Origin: Luscinia megarhynchos
Taxonomy: Eukaryota > Chordata > Aves > Passeriformes > Turdidae
DNA: 64,000 bases
NCBI GenBank assembly: GCA_034336665.1
Contig: JAPFBE010000033.1
Location: 2,170,001 to 2,234,000 of the forward strand
Direction of reading: 5' to 3'
Made by a program: the position numbers and the translations under genes. The notes under the pieces were generated by a model. The model ran no database searches, was not told the DNA's origin, and saw nothing but the letters and a program-made list of their open reading frames with translations. Of this stretch, positions 1 to 11,160 are shown piece after piece. Positions within the stretch are counted from its first letter, which is position 1; the number at the start of each line of letters is the position of its first letter.

Positions 1-516
1 GCTTACAAACTTGCTCAGAAGTTCAGAATTTTGCAGAACTGCTTAAGAAATCCTGACTTGTACTTGCTATCTTTTCCAAAAGTCCTCCAGAAGCATTATG
101 TAAATACCTTCATACCAGCTTAAGGTGAGAATGCTGTCTCTGGGTGCATGGCCAGAAGCTGCTTGCTGTAATTTCCTCTTTGGACCTTCATCTTGCACCT
201 TCCCAAAAGACAGAAGGTAAAGTCCTATGGTTTACTTTCCAGTCTCTGTTGGGAGACAATTTTGTTGTTGGAGCAATTTTTATAGAGTGATGAATGTGCC
301 ACTAGCTGTGCCTTTGCATAGTTTTTGTTGTTGCAATAGGTGTGAAGTTATGCAAAGTTATTTGTCCTAGCTGAGAAGTCTAAGACAACACTCAGGTTTT
401 TAATTTTGAAGATGTGAAGAAGAGGTCATACTGGGTTCAGATTACTACTATTATAATTGTTTAGTTTTATCCACTTTAGTGTTATTTGAATTCAGGTCAG
501 TGAGTTCCTGTCAATT
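1..516. other. Unassigned AT-rich DNA
   Basis: No coding frame, RNA gene or recognisable repeat was found here. The stretch is AT-rich with short homopolymers and ends where LTR family A begins. Confidence 0.5.
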
Positions 517-1503
517 TCTGGTGGGTTGACCTTGGCTGGCTTCCAGGTGTCCACCAAAGCCCCTCAGCAGCTGGACACGAGAGAGAAAATATAATGAAAG
601 GTTCAAGGGCAGGGAGAGAGCACTCACCTATTGTCACAGGCAAAACAGACTTGACTCGGGGATACTAGTTTAATTTATTACCAATCAAATCAGAGCAGGA
701 TAATGAGATATAAAAAACAAATCTTAAAATGCCGAACCCCACCAACCTCTTTTTTCCCATGCTCATCTTCACTCCCAAGTTCTCTACCTCTTTCTCCTGA
801 GCAGCACAGGGAAATGAGGAATGGAGATTGTGGTCAGTTAACCACACATTGTCTCTGCCACTCCTTTCTTCTCACGCTCTTTCCTTACTCCAGAATGGGG
901 TCCCTCCCATGGGAGACAATCCTTCACAAACTTCTCCAGCATGGTTTTTTTTCCATGGAGTGCAGTCTTTCAGGAACAAACTGTTCCAGTTTGGGTCCCC
1001 CATGGACATCACAGGTCCTGCCAGGAGCCTGCTCCAGTATGGGCTCTCCCATGGGGTCGCAGGATCCTTCAGGGCACATCCACCTGCTCTGGCATGGGGC
1101 CCTCCATGGGCTGCAGAGTGGATCTCCACCATGGGCTGCAGGGGGACATCCTGCCTAACCATGGTCTTCACTATGGGCTGCAGGGGAATCTCTGTTCTAA
1201 CACCTGGAGCACCTCCTACCCCTCCTTCTCCACTGATCTTGGTGTCTGCAGAGTTGTTGCTCTCATATATTCACTCCTCTCTCCCAGATGTTGTGCAGCA
1301 GTTTTTCCCCCTTCTTAAATATATTATCACAGAGGTGCTGCCACCATTGCTGATTGGCTTGGCTCTGGCCAGCATTGGGTCTGTGTAGGAGCTGGCTAGC
1401 ACTAGCTCTGTTGAATATGAGTGAAGCTTCTGGCATCTTCTCACAGAAGCCACCCTTGTAGCCCTCGCTTTTACCAAAACCTTGCCACAAAAATCCAAAT
1501 ACA
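517..1503 (-). mobile_element. Solo ERV LTR, family A copy 1
   Basis: The stretch matches four other places in the window (1845, 16419, 21814, 52941/61068). Read on the minus strand it starts TGTATTTGG and ends in a GTCAACCCACCAG-type end. An AATAAA polyadenylation signal lies on the minus strand near 670-680, which sets the orientation. The middle (about 890-1200) carries imperfect short tandem units around CTGCTCCAG and CATGGGCTGCAG, typical of this avian LTR family. The reading frames in this interval are LTR sequence, not genes. No clean target-site duplication is left. I recognise the family as a common bird LTR but cannot assign its class from sequence alone. Confidence 0.8.
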
Positions 1504-1844
1504 TAGTTATGCTGTGCAGGTGGCAGATTTAGATCATCCAGCAGTATCTTAAAATGTATCCATCTTTAAAGATAAAATTGTGTGCAGGCTAGGAGATGTG
1601 GCTCATGAAATTACTTTCATCACACATTTTCTGCTAAATGCACCCCAGAAGATCTTAGAGTGGATCAAGTGCTTTGATAGACTTCCATCAAGTTGAATCT
1701 GTTAGAGAGTTAGAATGTGATTATTTGGTCTGTTTTAGCTCAGAATACTCAGGCAGAAACAACAGGCACAAAACTAACTAGTCTGAGTCTTTAAGAAATA
1801 CCCTTTAATAGTATCTTCCCATGAATAACACTGTACAAGATTAT
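1504..1844. other. Unassigned DNA between two LTRs
   Basis: AT-rich spacer with no gene or clear repeat. Confidence 0.45.
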
Positions 1845-2551
1845 TGTGGTTTGACACTGGCCAAACGCCAGGCATCCACGAAGACATTCGCTTACCCTCT
1901 CTTGCTCTCAGCTGGGCAAAGGAGAGGGAAAAAGAAATTACCAAAGGGATCATAAATTGAGATGAGAACTAGGAGAAAACACTCTAAGGGCCAAACAGGT
2001 TCAAATTTAAATGTATAAAGTAAATGTATTATTAACAGAGTCAGAAGAGGATAATGAGAAGTAAAATAAGCCTTTAAAACATCTTCCTCCCCCCCCCAGC
2101 CCCTCCCTCTTTCCCCCCAACAGTGCAGGGAGACAGAGTGTGGGGGCTTTAGTCAGTTTGTCCCCTGAGATCTTTTTCTGTTTGCTCAGGGAGAGGAGTC
2201 TTTTCTCTGCTATGCTGTGGGGTCCTTCCCACGGAAGACAGTTCGCAGAGAAGTTCTCCAGTGTGGCTCCAATCTCACAAGTAGCAGTCCCACCAAAACT
2301 GCTGCAATGTGACTCCCCCTCCCATGGGTGGTCTTTCCAAAACTGCTGTGGTGTGTGTCACTTGTCCACAGGTTGCAGTCCTCTAAGGATAGGCTGCTCT
2401 AGTTTGGAAGCAAGGACTCTGTCTCTGGAAGCAGGGGCCCTCTCTCTCCATTTGGGTCTTCCACTGGATCACAGCTTTCTCTGGCATCCACCCGCTCTGG
2501 CGTGAGTGCTTCTCTCTTGGGCTGCGAGTGGATCTCTGCGTGCCCTGTGGA
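1845..2551 (-). mobile_element. ERV LTR, family A copy 2, truncated
   Basis: Starts at TGTGGTTTGACACTGGCC, the reverse of the family A 3' end, and can be followed through the G-rich tandem unit region to about 2551. There it breaks off into a CR1 fragment. Its U5-side end is missing, so this is a truncated or deleted copy in the same orientation as copy 1. Confidence 0.7.
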
Positions 2552-2625
2552 CCTCATGGACTGGAGCACCTCGCTTACGAGGAAAGCCTGAGGGACCTGG
2601 GCCTGTTTAGCCTGGAGCAACAAAG
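2552..2625 (+). mobile_element. CR1 LINE fragment (ORF2 thumb region)
   Basis: About 75 bp matches the conserved CR1 stretch that encodes the [18 protein letters not shown] segment near the end of ORF2. Both ends are truncated, and it abuts the broken LTR directly. Confidence 0.65.
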
Positions 2626-3029
2626 GTAAAAGCAAAACTGAACCCTGTGCTGTTTATTATGAAGATGCCACAAAGAGTTGAGATTTAGACCTTATATTTG
2701 TAAGCAAAATGTGACATTCACCTCATTAGATGCAGTGGTTGTGAACTTTTTCAAATCCTTCAACTTTTGAGTATTCTCAGAGATGCTAGTCTCAGGAGTC
2801 TCAATCCTCCATTGCAATGGAGAGGCAAGAAGGCTCAGAACCATGTCATGGACTAAGGCAAAGGTCTATTAAACATGCAAGCTGGAAGCTGGTCAATGCC
2901 CATCCAAGGAGGAAGGCTCCTGCTAAAACTTAGAGTTGACAAATGGGTTTATGTCTTGGTTTAAGACAATTAAGACACCTATCTTATTAATCACCTCTGT
3001 TGGAATCTGCCTGTGTCTGTGTTGCCACT
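2626..3029. other. Unassigned DNA
   Basis: No gene or recognised repeat. The right part may be degraded 3' sequence of the retroviral remnant that follows. Confidence 0.4.
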
Positions 3030-3036
3030 TCACCCC

Positions 3037-3595
3037 CTAGGAACTGAATTCCCTGGGCAGGTCCCTTGACCTTACTTTGATAGAAAAACCCACTTGCAGG
3101 AGAATCTGGATTTTCTTCCCTTCCCCAAAAACTTCCTCTGCAGTGTTCCCCCATATGATGATGTCATCAGTGTACTGCAAGTGTTCTGGAGCCTCACCCT
3201 TTTCCAGTGCAGTCTGGATCATTCCATGGCAGATAGTGGGACTATGTTTCCACCCCTGGGGCAGTTGGTTCCAGGTGTACTGGACACTCCTCCAGGTGAA
3301 CATGAACTGTGGCCTTCACTCTGCTGCTGAAGGAAGGGAGAAAAACTCATTAGCAATATTAATAGTGCTACCACTTTGATGCCTTGGACTCCAGTTTGCA
3401 CTGAAGTTCCAGCATGTCTGGTACAGAAGCACTCAGTGATGGGGTGACTTCATTCAGACCACAGTAATCCACTGTCAGTCTCCATTCTCTATTAGGCTTA
3501 CACACAGGCCATATAAGGGCTACTGAAGGGTGAGCGAGTCTTGCTGACCACTCCCTGGCTCTCCAGATCATCTTGTGTATGGGAATCATGGAGTC
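3037..3595 (-). pseudogene. pol: ERV1 reverse transcriptase remnant
   Basis: Two minus-strand pieces (3368-3589, then 3037-3303) form a decayed retroviral RT. The first carries the fingers motif (REWRLTVDYCGLNEVTP). The second carries NQLPQGWKHSPTICHG followed by the catalytic YTDD box (QYTDDIIIWG). The segment joining them, with the first catalytic aspartate, is lost between about 3303 and 3368. The expected downstream RNase H and integrase are absent, since the element stops near 3037. The pieces continue the protease and gag remnants to the right in the same orientation. The RT type matches a widespread avian ERV family; the class is not assigned here. It cannot encode a working enzyme. 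Confidence 0.8.
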
Positions 3596-4007
3596 TCAGT
3601 TTGTGCAGTATTGCTGATGATGCACTGTGGTGGTGGCAATTGGTACCTGCTGTTCTTTGACCCTCAGCAGTTCTACAGCAGACGGGTCCTCTGAGAGACC
3701 AGGCAAGGTGTGCAACTGCCTAATGCCTTCTGTTGACACAGAAGCTATCCCCAAAGCACACCTGAGTCCTTTTGGGTCACTGAAATAACCACTCCTGAGG
3801 TAATCTATGCCAAGAATACATGGTGCCTCTGGACCAGTCACGATGGGGTGTTTGTACCACTCCTTCCTGGTCAAGCTCACCTCGGCTTCCAACGGAGTCA
3901 ACTGCCCCCACATGTCCCAATGGTATAAGAATACATTTTGCACTAGTATCAACCAAAGCCTTGTATTTTTGTGGTTCTTATGTGCCAAGCCATTGGATCC
4001 ATTCAGT
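3596..4007 (-). pseudogene. pro: ERV1 protease and protease-RT linker remnant
   Basis: The 130-residue frame contains an ILGIDYLRSGYF segment, which fits the C-terminal end of a retroviral aspartic protease. A linker region leading toward RT follows. The upstream DTG active-site part is not seen intact. The frame ends just before the RT piece, so gag-pro-RT order is preserved on the minus strand. The start shown is only the first in-frame methionine. Confidence 0.6.
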
Positions 4008-5110
4008 CTAATAGACCCAAGGCAGGACCCCTCTACTTTTGGCTATTGTTCCCTCCCTGGGGATACATTCTGGAGGTCCCTTCAAGAGAAGAGGATAGTT
4101 ATCACAGCCAGTTCTCGCAAGCATCGGATTCCTTGCTCCATGGTTTTCCAAGGGCTTTGTTGCAGCTGGAGATCTTCTGGGCAAAGGTATCTCTCCTTCA
4201 CACTTGTTAAGAGTCACATCCAGAGGCTGAGAGGTTCTGGCCTCCTTGCAATCCCCTGGTCAATAACCACATCACATGACAGATTCCAAGTGCCTCACTT
4301 CAATACCATCCAAACTGGTACCGTCACCTGCAGTGTCCCAGACTCTGATCAAGCAGCTCAATATAGACTCATTGGGTCATTGGGTGAGGTCTTTCCTCAG
4401 ATTGCAGAGACTTTCTAAGGACAAAGATTCAGTGAATTTTTCTGGTTCTGATTCCTTTGCTGGCTGTGAGGGTCCTGCCTCCCCATCATCATCCACCAGG
4501 CAAATGGTCTTGTAATTTCTCCTCTAGACAGGGGCAACTGCTATTGGCTTAGGCTGCCCTTCTGGTTTAACTGCAGCCTGAGTGACCATGGTGTCTGCTG
4601 ATTTGTTCTCCTTTTCCTCTGGCTGTAGTTGATGCTGTACAGTAATGAGCAGCATACAATAAGCATTAGCCAGGGCCCAGCACAGTGCAATGAGCTGCCT
4701 CTCTTTGGAGCTGCCACTGCAATTTCCTTTCACATATTCTGCTACCTTAGCTGGCTTCCAAACTATTGGTGCAGAATATTTCTTCAAAATCTGGCCCATT
4801 TCCTTCACATTTCATGCCACTCAGTATTTTTCACCACTGGGGCAGATCTCTGGGCAACCTCCATGGAAATCTCAGTCTGATTCTAAATGTGTTGTAGACC
4901 ATACAGATGAGACATAGCAGAATTAGCAACAAAAATATTGTGTCTAACATCCAGAGGGAACTGAATATTCTCAAAAGGTGATGTGTCAGACCTGAAGGGG
5001 GAGAAGGAGGTGAAAGTTTGGGAAAAAGCATTCCCTACTTTTCTCCCACGAGGCTGGGTGTGATTATTAATAAATCCCCAGAAGTAGCAGCTGAGATCAG
5101 GACAGGCAAA
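4008..5110 (-). pseudogene. gag: ERV1 gag remnant
   Basis: Minus-strand frames at 4524-4808 and 4831-5031 and the DNA between them align by eye with 32460-33500 of a second provirus in this window, in the same orientation and order. This supports a shared gag-region ancestry. The 4524-4808 frame shows a basic, lysine-rich segment with KYSAPIVWKPAKVAEYVKG and a Pro/Gln/Lys-rich tail. Stops and frameshifts break the region repeatedly. No zinc knuckle was recognised. Its value is as the less mutated reference copy for the hypermutated provirus at 31.8-34 kb. Confidence 0.6.
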
Positions 5111-5624
5111 CAACAGATACGCATCTCAAATGATCTTCATTGCCTCTGATGTTTACATAAGCTGATATCACAGAGAGTATGAACAAAACGATCTTGGTTT
5201 GTGTCCCTGATCCAAAAAAGAGCTTTATCTTGGGGAAATTTTATCATATATATGGAGAAGTATACAAGCTTAGGTGCCACAGCTCCATGACTAGACTGAG
5301 CAGTATGATGATCAGTGAGTTCTGTACACAATACACAAATGTTTAAACAAAATTGTTATGTTTTCCCTTTGTCTATTGTGCCCCTTTAGTTGGGTGCAAA
5401 ATATGTCTTTGTTTAAGACAATTTAAAGAGGTAGACAGTCTAAAATGACTTGCCTCCCCTTATACTTTTAACCAATCCCTTTCCACCAATAAACTAACAG
5501 TAATAGTCACTTATTACAAAGTTGCTGAAATCTCACAGACTCCCCAGAAACAAAGAGAAACTCAAAAAATGGCAGAGTACTCACCCCAGGATGGTGCTCT
5601 CTGTGGAGGACTGTGTGTAGGGAC
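5111..5624. other. Unassigned DNA, possibly ERV1 5' region
   Basis: No gene is seen. The stretch lies where the 5' end of ERV1 would be, but no LTR end or primer binding site could be identified. It ends at the 3' terminus of the CR1 that follows. Confidence 0.4.
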
Positions 5625-5706
5625 ATAGAATCACAGAATAATGAGGTTGGAAGAGACTTCTAAGATCATCGAGTCCAACCTATGTCCTAACACGTCAACT
5701 CAGAGT

Positions 5707-8099
5707 CTAGATTATAGCACCAAGTGCCATGTCCAGCCTTTTCTTAAACACATCCAGAGATGATGATTCCACCACCTCTCTGGGAAGAGCATTCCAGTAC
5801 TTTATTATTCTTTCGGTGAAAATTTTTTTCCTAACATCTAACCTATACCTTCCCTGACGTAGCTTGAGACTGTGTCCTCTGGTTCTGTCAGTTGCTGCCT
5901 GGTGGAAGAGACTGACCCCCACCTGTCTACAGCCTCCCTTCAGGAAGTTGTAGAGAGCTATAAGGTCACCTCTAAGCCTCCTCTTCTCCAGGCTAAACAA
6001 CCCCAGCTCCTTCAAACGTTCCTCATAAGGCTTGTGTTCCAAGCCCTTCACCAGCCTTGTTGCCCTCCTCTGGACACGTTCAAGCATCTCAACGTCCTTC
6101 CGAAACTGAGGGCCCCAGAATTGGACACAGTACTCAAGACGTTGTCTCACCAGTACCGAGTACAGGGGAAGAATGACCTCCCTGCTCCTGCTGGCCACAC
6201 AATTCCTAATGCAGGCCAGGATGCCGTTGGCCTTCTTGGCCACCAAGGCACATTGCTGGCTCATATTCAGCCGGCTGTCAACCAGCACCCCCAGGTCCCT
6301 TTCTGCCTGTACACTATTTAGCCACACTGTCCCCAGCTTGTAACGTGGTAGGGGATTTTTATGGCCAAAATGTAGAACTCAGCACTTAGACTTATTAAAC
6401 TTCATGCTGTTGGACTCTGCCCATCTATCTAACCAATCTAAGTCTCTCTGCAGAGCCCTTCTTCCTTCCAATAGATCAACACAAGCTCCCAGCTTAGTAT
6501 CGTCAGCAAATTTGCTAATGAAGGACTTGATGCCTTCATCCATATTGTCTATAAAAATATTAAACAGAACTGGCCCCAGCACAGAGCCCTGAGGGACACC
6601 ACTGGTGACTGGCCGCCAGCTGGGTGCAGCAGCGTTCACCACCACTCTCTGGGCCCGGCCATCCAGCCAGTTCCTAACCCATCTAAGAGTGCTGCTGTCC
6701 AAGTCGCGCACTGCCAGCTTCTCCAGGAGTATGCTGTGAGAGACAGTATCAAAAGCCTTTCTGAAGTCTAAATAGACAACATCCACAGCCTTTCCTGCAT
6801 CCACCAGGCGTGTCACCTGGTCATAGAAGGAGACCAGGTTGGTCAGGCATGACCTACCCTTCGTAAACCCATGCTGACTGGGTCTGATACCCTGGCCATC
6901 CTGTAAGTGCTGTGTGATAGCACTCATTATGAACTGTTCCATTATCTTACCTGGTACTGAGGTCAGGCTAACTGGCCTGTAGTTACCAGGATCCTCCTTC
7001 CTACCGTTTTTGTAAATGGGTGCCACATTGGCCAGTTTCCAATCATCTGGAACCTCACCAGTGAGCCACGACTCATGACAAATGATGGAGAGCGGCTTCG
7101 CAAGCTCATCTGCCAGCTCCCTCATCACCCTGGGATGGATCCCATCTGGATCCATTGATTTATAAATATCCAAGCGTCCCAGCAGTTCTCTGACTGCCTC
7201 TTCTTGAATAACAAGAGGACCATTTTGCTCCCTGGCACCACTTACCAACCCCTGAGGACAGTGGTCTTGAGGACAAGCTGTCTTACCACTAAAGACTGAG
7301 GCGAAGAAGGCATTAAGCATTTCCGCCTTTTCCTCGTCTTTAGTTACTAGGTTGCCTGCCTCATCCAATAAGAAGCAGAGGTTGGTTATACCCTTCCTTT
7401 TACCTTTAATATATTTGTAAAAACTCTTTTTATTATTTTTAACAGTAGTTGCCAAGTTAAGTTCAAACTGAGCTTTGGCTTCCCTATTTTTTTTCTAGAT
7501 GACCTAGCAGCTCCTTTAAATATTTCCTGAGAAATCAGTCCCTCCTTCAAAGGATGATACACCTTTTTTTTTATTTCTAAGTTTATTCAAAACCTCCTTG
7601 CTCATCCAGACTGGACGCTTGCCTCGTCGACAGGTCTTTCGGCACACAGGGACAGTCTGCTCTTGTGCCCTCAGGAACTCTGCTTTGAAGCACATCCATT
7701 TCTCCTGGACTCCTTTGTTTCCAAGAGCTGTTTCCCAAGGAACTCGTTGAATAAGTGTCTTAAATAAGCCAAAGTCTGTCCTCCGGAAGTCCAACATAGA
7801 GATCTTATTGATATTCCTCCTTATTTCACCAATTATTGAGAATTCTACAATTTCATGATCACTATGCCCCAAGTGTCCTCCAACTTTCACATCACCCACC
7901 AGTCCATCTCTATTTGTGAACAACAGGTCTAACATAATCCCTGCCCTGGTGGGCTCCTCCACTAGTTGTGACAAAAAGTTATCTTCCACACACTCCAAAA
8001 ACTTTCTAGACTGCCGTTTTTCTGCTTTATTAAGTTCCCAGCAGATGTCTGGTAGGTTGAAGTCGCCTACAAGAACAAGGGCTGATGATCCTGAAACAT
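5707..8099 (-). pseudogene. CR1 copy 1 ORF2, C-terminal part (endonuclease end, RT, thumb)
   Basis: This is the 3' two-thirds of CR1 ORF2. From 8099 it continues the endonuclease with VLVGDFNLPD and GHSDHEI, the catalytic Asp/Asn and SDH residues of APE-type endonucleases. It then runs into the linker. RT follows from about 7455 with [27 protein letters not shown] (first catalytic Asp) and FADDTKL (the catalytic pair). The thumb region ([18 protein letters not shown]) ends at 5707. Defects are a local frameshift with three apparent stops around 7480-7515, restored by a second shift, and one in-frame TGA at 6376-6378. All pieces share one frame otherwise, so inactivation is recent in relative terms. 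Confidence 0.88.
8095..8099. repeat. Target-site duplication AACAT (left)
   Basis: AACAT here is repeated at 9245-9249 on the other side of the solo LTR. Removing the LTR and one copy rejoins the CR1 endonuclease frame without a shift (1150 bases removed, and the two flanking frames agree). Confidence 0.85.
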
Positions 8100-9244
8100 T
8101 GTCACGGTGTGACTTGGGTTTGCCAACCTTAATATATTTAATTTCTTTTAGAGACAGGACCCAGGAGTAGAGACAAGGCAGGCTTAAAACTTAAAAAGGT
8201 ACAAGAAGAAATTTATTATTAATAGAAAAAGAATTAGAATTCAGGATAAAATTCCTAGATTGTTCCCTCCTCCCCTTCATTCCACATTTCTTACCAACAA
8301 CATACAGAGAGAACACTTCAGTCAGTTATACACTCAAATAATCAGTTCAGTTTACTTCAGAGAGAAAAGTCCCTTTTCTGGTTATGTCTTAGGGGGTGTC
8401 TTCAACTTCACAGTCTTCGTCCGCCCGAGACCCACGGAACTATGAATTTTCCTCTCATTTACACAGTCCTTCCAGAGCCGTGTTATGGGTTACGATGCAC
8501 ACATGGGGTACCACCTCTAAAGGCAGGCTGCTAAAAACCAAAATTCTCTTCATTGGCTTCTCTATCAAATGTCTCTGTTCATATTCCAGTTCCAGAACAG
8601 AGACTCCCATTCCCTCGGGGCAAAGGATTCTTTTCTCAGATATTTCAACCTTCCATGTATTTTCCACAGTTTAAAGGAACTTTAGTGAAGTCACAATCCC
8701 CACAGCCCACAAAAAAGGTTTTCAGCTACTTGCATCTTTTCAATCTCTTCCCACCAGGAACTTTATCTTCATCCCGCTGACCTCTGTAGTCTCCATGCTT
8801 CATTTCTTTTCATTCAGGGGAACTCAGGATATCGAGGATTCCATCCAGGCATAAAGAAGTTACAATTGTATCCAGATCGCGAAGAAACAAACATGAGCAT
8901 CTGGAGTCCTCCTCTGCCACGTGGAAAGGCGAGCTGAGCCCAGCCGGCAGGGCCGGAGCCACGTGGTCGGTGCTGGAGCCATGCGGCTGGTGCTGGAGCC
9001 ATGCGGAGCTGGGGGGCCCCCAAGCCAAAAGAGGGCAGTCAACTTGATCCACTGTGATTTTGGAAAGCGAAACAACCTCTAATTGGTTTCCTGAGCTGTT
9101 CATCACCAAATCAGCTCTCTGATTGGTGCCAGCAGCTCACAGGGGAAGCTCCCAGAGACAGGAGCGCCCCTCCCACTCCCCAGCCTCATGGAGCCTTCTC
9201 TGAGGCAAGTGCACCCCTCCTCCCGAGCACGTGAAACCAACACA
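8100..9244 (-). mobile_element. Solo ERV LTR, family B copy 1
   Basis: It begins TGTCACGGTG and ends CCAACACA on the plus strand, so it has TG...CA ends, and is flanked by a perfect AACAT duplication. The minus strand carries AATAAA near 8205-8225 and CCAAT-type boxes near 9080-9130, giving minus orientation with U3 on the right. It matches 44649 onward. Only the LTR remains, as expected after LTR-LTR recombination. A 5-bp duplication fits ERVL-like or other 5-bp integrases. Frames inside are spurious. Confidence 0.88.
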
Positions 9245-9249
9245 AACAT
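9245..9249. repeat. Target-site duplication AACAT (right)
   Basis: Partner of 8095-8099. Confidence 0.85.
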
Positions 9250-9714
9250 TCTCCAGGTGGTTATAGAATAAGTTGTCCACCTCTTCATCCTGGTTGGGTG
9301 GCCAATAGCAGACTCCCAGTAGGATGTCAGCTTTGTTGGCCTTCCCCTTAATTCTTACATATAGAGACTCAACTTCATCATCATTAGTTTCAACACTTAT
9401 GACATCCAAAACCTCCCTAAAATAAAGGGCCACCCCTCCACCTCTTCTCCCTTTTCTCTCTCTTCTGAAGAGTTTGTAGCCATCCAGTGCAGTGCTCCAA
9501 TTATGCAAGTCATCCCACCATGTTTCTCTGATGGCAACTATATCATAGCTTTGCTGTTGCACCATGGCCTCCAGTTCTTCCTGTTTGTTACCCATGCTGC
9601 GTGCATTGGTATACATGCACCTCAGCTGGGCCACTAATTTCTCCCCTAACACAGTCTTACCGCCCTTGGGCCTGCTGCCAGACAGGCCAGATGCATCCCC
9701 TTCCCCCTTCAGAC
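9250..9714 (-). pseudogene. CR1 copy 1 ORF2, N-terminal endonuclease part
   Basis: This is the start of ORF2, reading MYTNARSM (the conserved Asn region), IRETWWDD (the catalytic Glu region) and then GYKLFRRERKGRRGGGVALY. These are the ordered landmarks of the CR1 APE endonuclease. It opens directly at the end of ORF1; the true start codon is uncertain because the frame stays open up to 9714. At 9250 the solo LTR cuts the frame inside the HLENV segment, so the protein cannot be made whole. On the other side of the insert the frame continues in phase. Confidence 0.9.
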
Positions 9715-10797
9715 CTAGTTTAAAGCCCTCTCAACAAGGTCTGCCAGTTCATGAGATAAAAACTTTCTGCCCTTAACAGAGAGATGTATCCCATCCGGTT
9801 CCAGCAGAGCAGGTGCCGTAAAAGTTGCCCCATGATCATAGAATCCGAAATTTTGCTGATGACACCAACCCTTGAGCCACTTGTTAATGATGTGAGTTCT
9901 CCTATTTCTTTCATCATTTTTCTCTGCTACCAAAGGGACTGAGCAGAACACCACCTGTGCACCTGTCCTATCAACTACTTGACCCAGTGCCCTAAACTCC
10001 CTTTTAATCGCTTTGACACTCCTCTTTTCAATCTCATCACTACCAGCCTGGAGTATCAGCAGTGGGTAATAGTCAGAGGGCTGAATCAGCCCAGGAAGTC
10101 TCTCAGTGATATTTCGTACCCAGGCCCCAGGGAGGCAGCAGATTTCCCTGTGGGATGGGTCCGGTCGACATATGGGGCCCTCTGTTCCCCTCAGAAGAGA
10201 GTCACCTACTACGATTACCCTCCTTTTCTTCTTGGTGTTAGAGGTGGTGATCCTTTTTACAGACGAATCATAATTGGTATGCTCACTGGGAAGACAATTT
10301 TCTTCTAAATTATCTAAATCATCATCTGGCTGGCTCTCTAGATCCAGGGCCTCATACTTGTTCTGAAGTGGCACCTGGCTGGGGGATGGGGAGGGGTTTT
10401 TATTATTACCTCCCCGAGTGGGGACCCATTTCCACTCCCCTTCATTTACTGGGTGCCCTTCTATTGCCTGGGAGTGGGTGGCGTATGAGTCCTCAGACTC
10501 TCGGTCAGATGCCTCCCTTAAAGATGGAAGGGCTGAACTCCACCAGTCTATTTCCCTTTCACTTTCCCTGATACTTCTTAATCTTTCAACTTCCTCCCTA
10601 AGCTCAGCCACCAGAGAAAGGAGGTCATTCACCTGTTCACACCGCAGGCAGGCCTTCTCCACTACACCCCCTGACACCACCGATAAGCTCAAACACTCTG
10701 GGCAGGAATGGGTCTGTACAGATGCATCCTTTTTGGAGGGTTCCACATGGTCACACACACTTACACCAACCACAGTTTTCGACCGTGTAGAAACCAT
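9715..10797 (-). CDS. CR1 ORF1 protein, intact (360 aa, zinc-binding, coiled coil, SGNH esterase)
   Basis: This is an uninterrupted CR1 ORF1. I start it at the methionine of MVSTRSKTVV (ATG at 10797-10795) rather than 28 codons upstream, because the upstream part is hydrophobic, Cys-rich and unlike CR1 ORF1, while MVSTRSK is the usual beginning. Two CxxC pairs (C32/C35 and C50/C53) resemble a zinc-binding element. A charged coiled coil follows at about 54-82. The C-terminal half (about 192-360) is an SGNH/GDSL-type esterase: VVGDSLLRG with Ser200, a Gly block at CLPGAW, AGSDE in place of the usual GTND block, and DGIHLS with Asp335 and His338. In CR1 this protein binds RNA and the esterase is thought to aid particle formation. 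It is probably not translated usefully, since ORF2 is split, but could act in trans if transcribed. Confidence 0.9.
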   Translation of the reverse strand: MVSTRSKTVVGVSVCDHVEPSKKDASVQTHSCPECLSLSVVSGGVVEKACLRCEQVNDLLSLVAELREEVERLRSIRESEREIDWWSSALPSLREASDRESEDSYATHSQAIEGHPVNEGEWKWVPTRGGNNKNPSPSPSQVPLQNKYEALDLESQPDDDLDNLEENCLPSEHTNYDSSVKRITTSNTKKKRRVIVVGDSLLRGTEGPICRPDPSHREICCLPGAWVRNITERLPGLIQPSDYYPLLILQAGSDEIEKRSVKAIKREFRALGQVVDRTGAQVVFCSVPLVAEKNDERNRRTHIINKWLKGWCHQQNFGFYDHGATFTAPALLEPDGIHLSVKGRKFLSHELADLVERALN

Positions 10798-11160
10798 TAC
10801 TAACAGAAACCTCAAATGAAAGCAGCCAGCAGAAAAACAAAAACAACACAGAGGACACCTTACTAGCAAGAAAACTTGCAACCCTGCCTGCTTGCCCTGC
10901 CTGCGCTAACTGCTGCGCAAACTGCGGTGTCCACGCCCCAGCCCCTGTTTGCCCACGATGTGCTCCCCAGAGGCCTCTTATCAGCCACTCAGCAACGAAG
11001 GAAGCTCCACTCCTCGTTCTTCAATGACTCACAAAAGCAAACCACTCACCTGCTCAACGATCTAATAACCAACCACTCAGCAGCAATCAAAGGAAGTTCC
11101 ACCCCTCATTCCGGAATGGCTCACAAATGCCACACAAAAGGAAAATGGTGTCAGCCCTTT
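10798..11160 (-). promoter_or_regulatory. CR1 copy 1 5' untranslated region / internal promoter
   Basis: GC- and repeat-poor leader upstream of ORF1, where the internal CR1 promoter should lie. No individual element can be named. The 5' boundary near 11160 is estimated from a C/T homopolymer block. Confidence 0.5.

Larger units (their letters stand above)
5625..11160 (-). mobile_element. Near full-length CR1 LINE (copy 1), split by a solo LTR
   Basis: The 3' end is at the left (ATAGAATCACAGAATAATGAGG, the reverse of the CR1 tail) and the GC-rich 5' untranslated region lies at 10798 to about 11160. Without the LTR insert (8100-9244 plus one 5-bp duplication) the element is about 4.4 kb, close to full length for avian CR1. 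ORF1 is intact. ORF2 retains endonuclease and RT with only one in-frame stop and a short frameshifted stretch. It is the youngest-looking CR1 in the window. CR1 moves by target-primed reverse transcription using its own endonuclease and RT. Confidence 0.93.

Noticed and set aside
703..1388. Overlapping frames of 125-186 residues rich in Gly, Trp and Cys
   Set aside because: They fall within LTR family A tandem units and recur wherever that LTR recurs.
5872..6321. 149-residue plus frame, and 10418-10819 plus frame (133 residues)
   Set aside because: Antisense shadows of CR1 ORF2 and ORF1.
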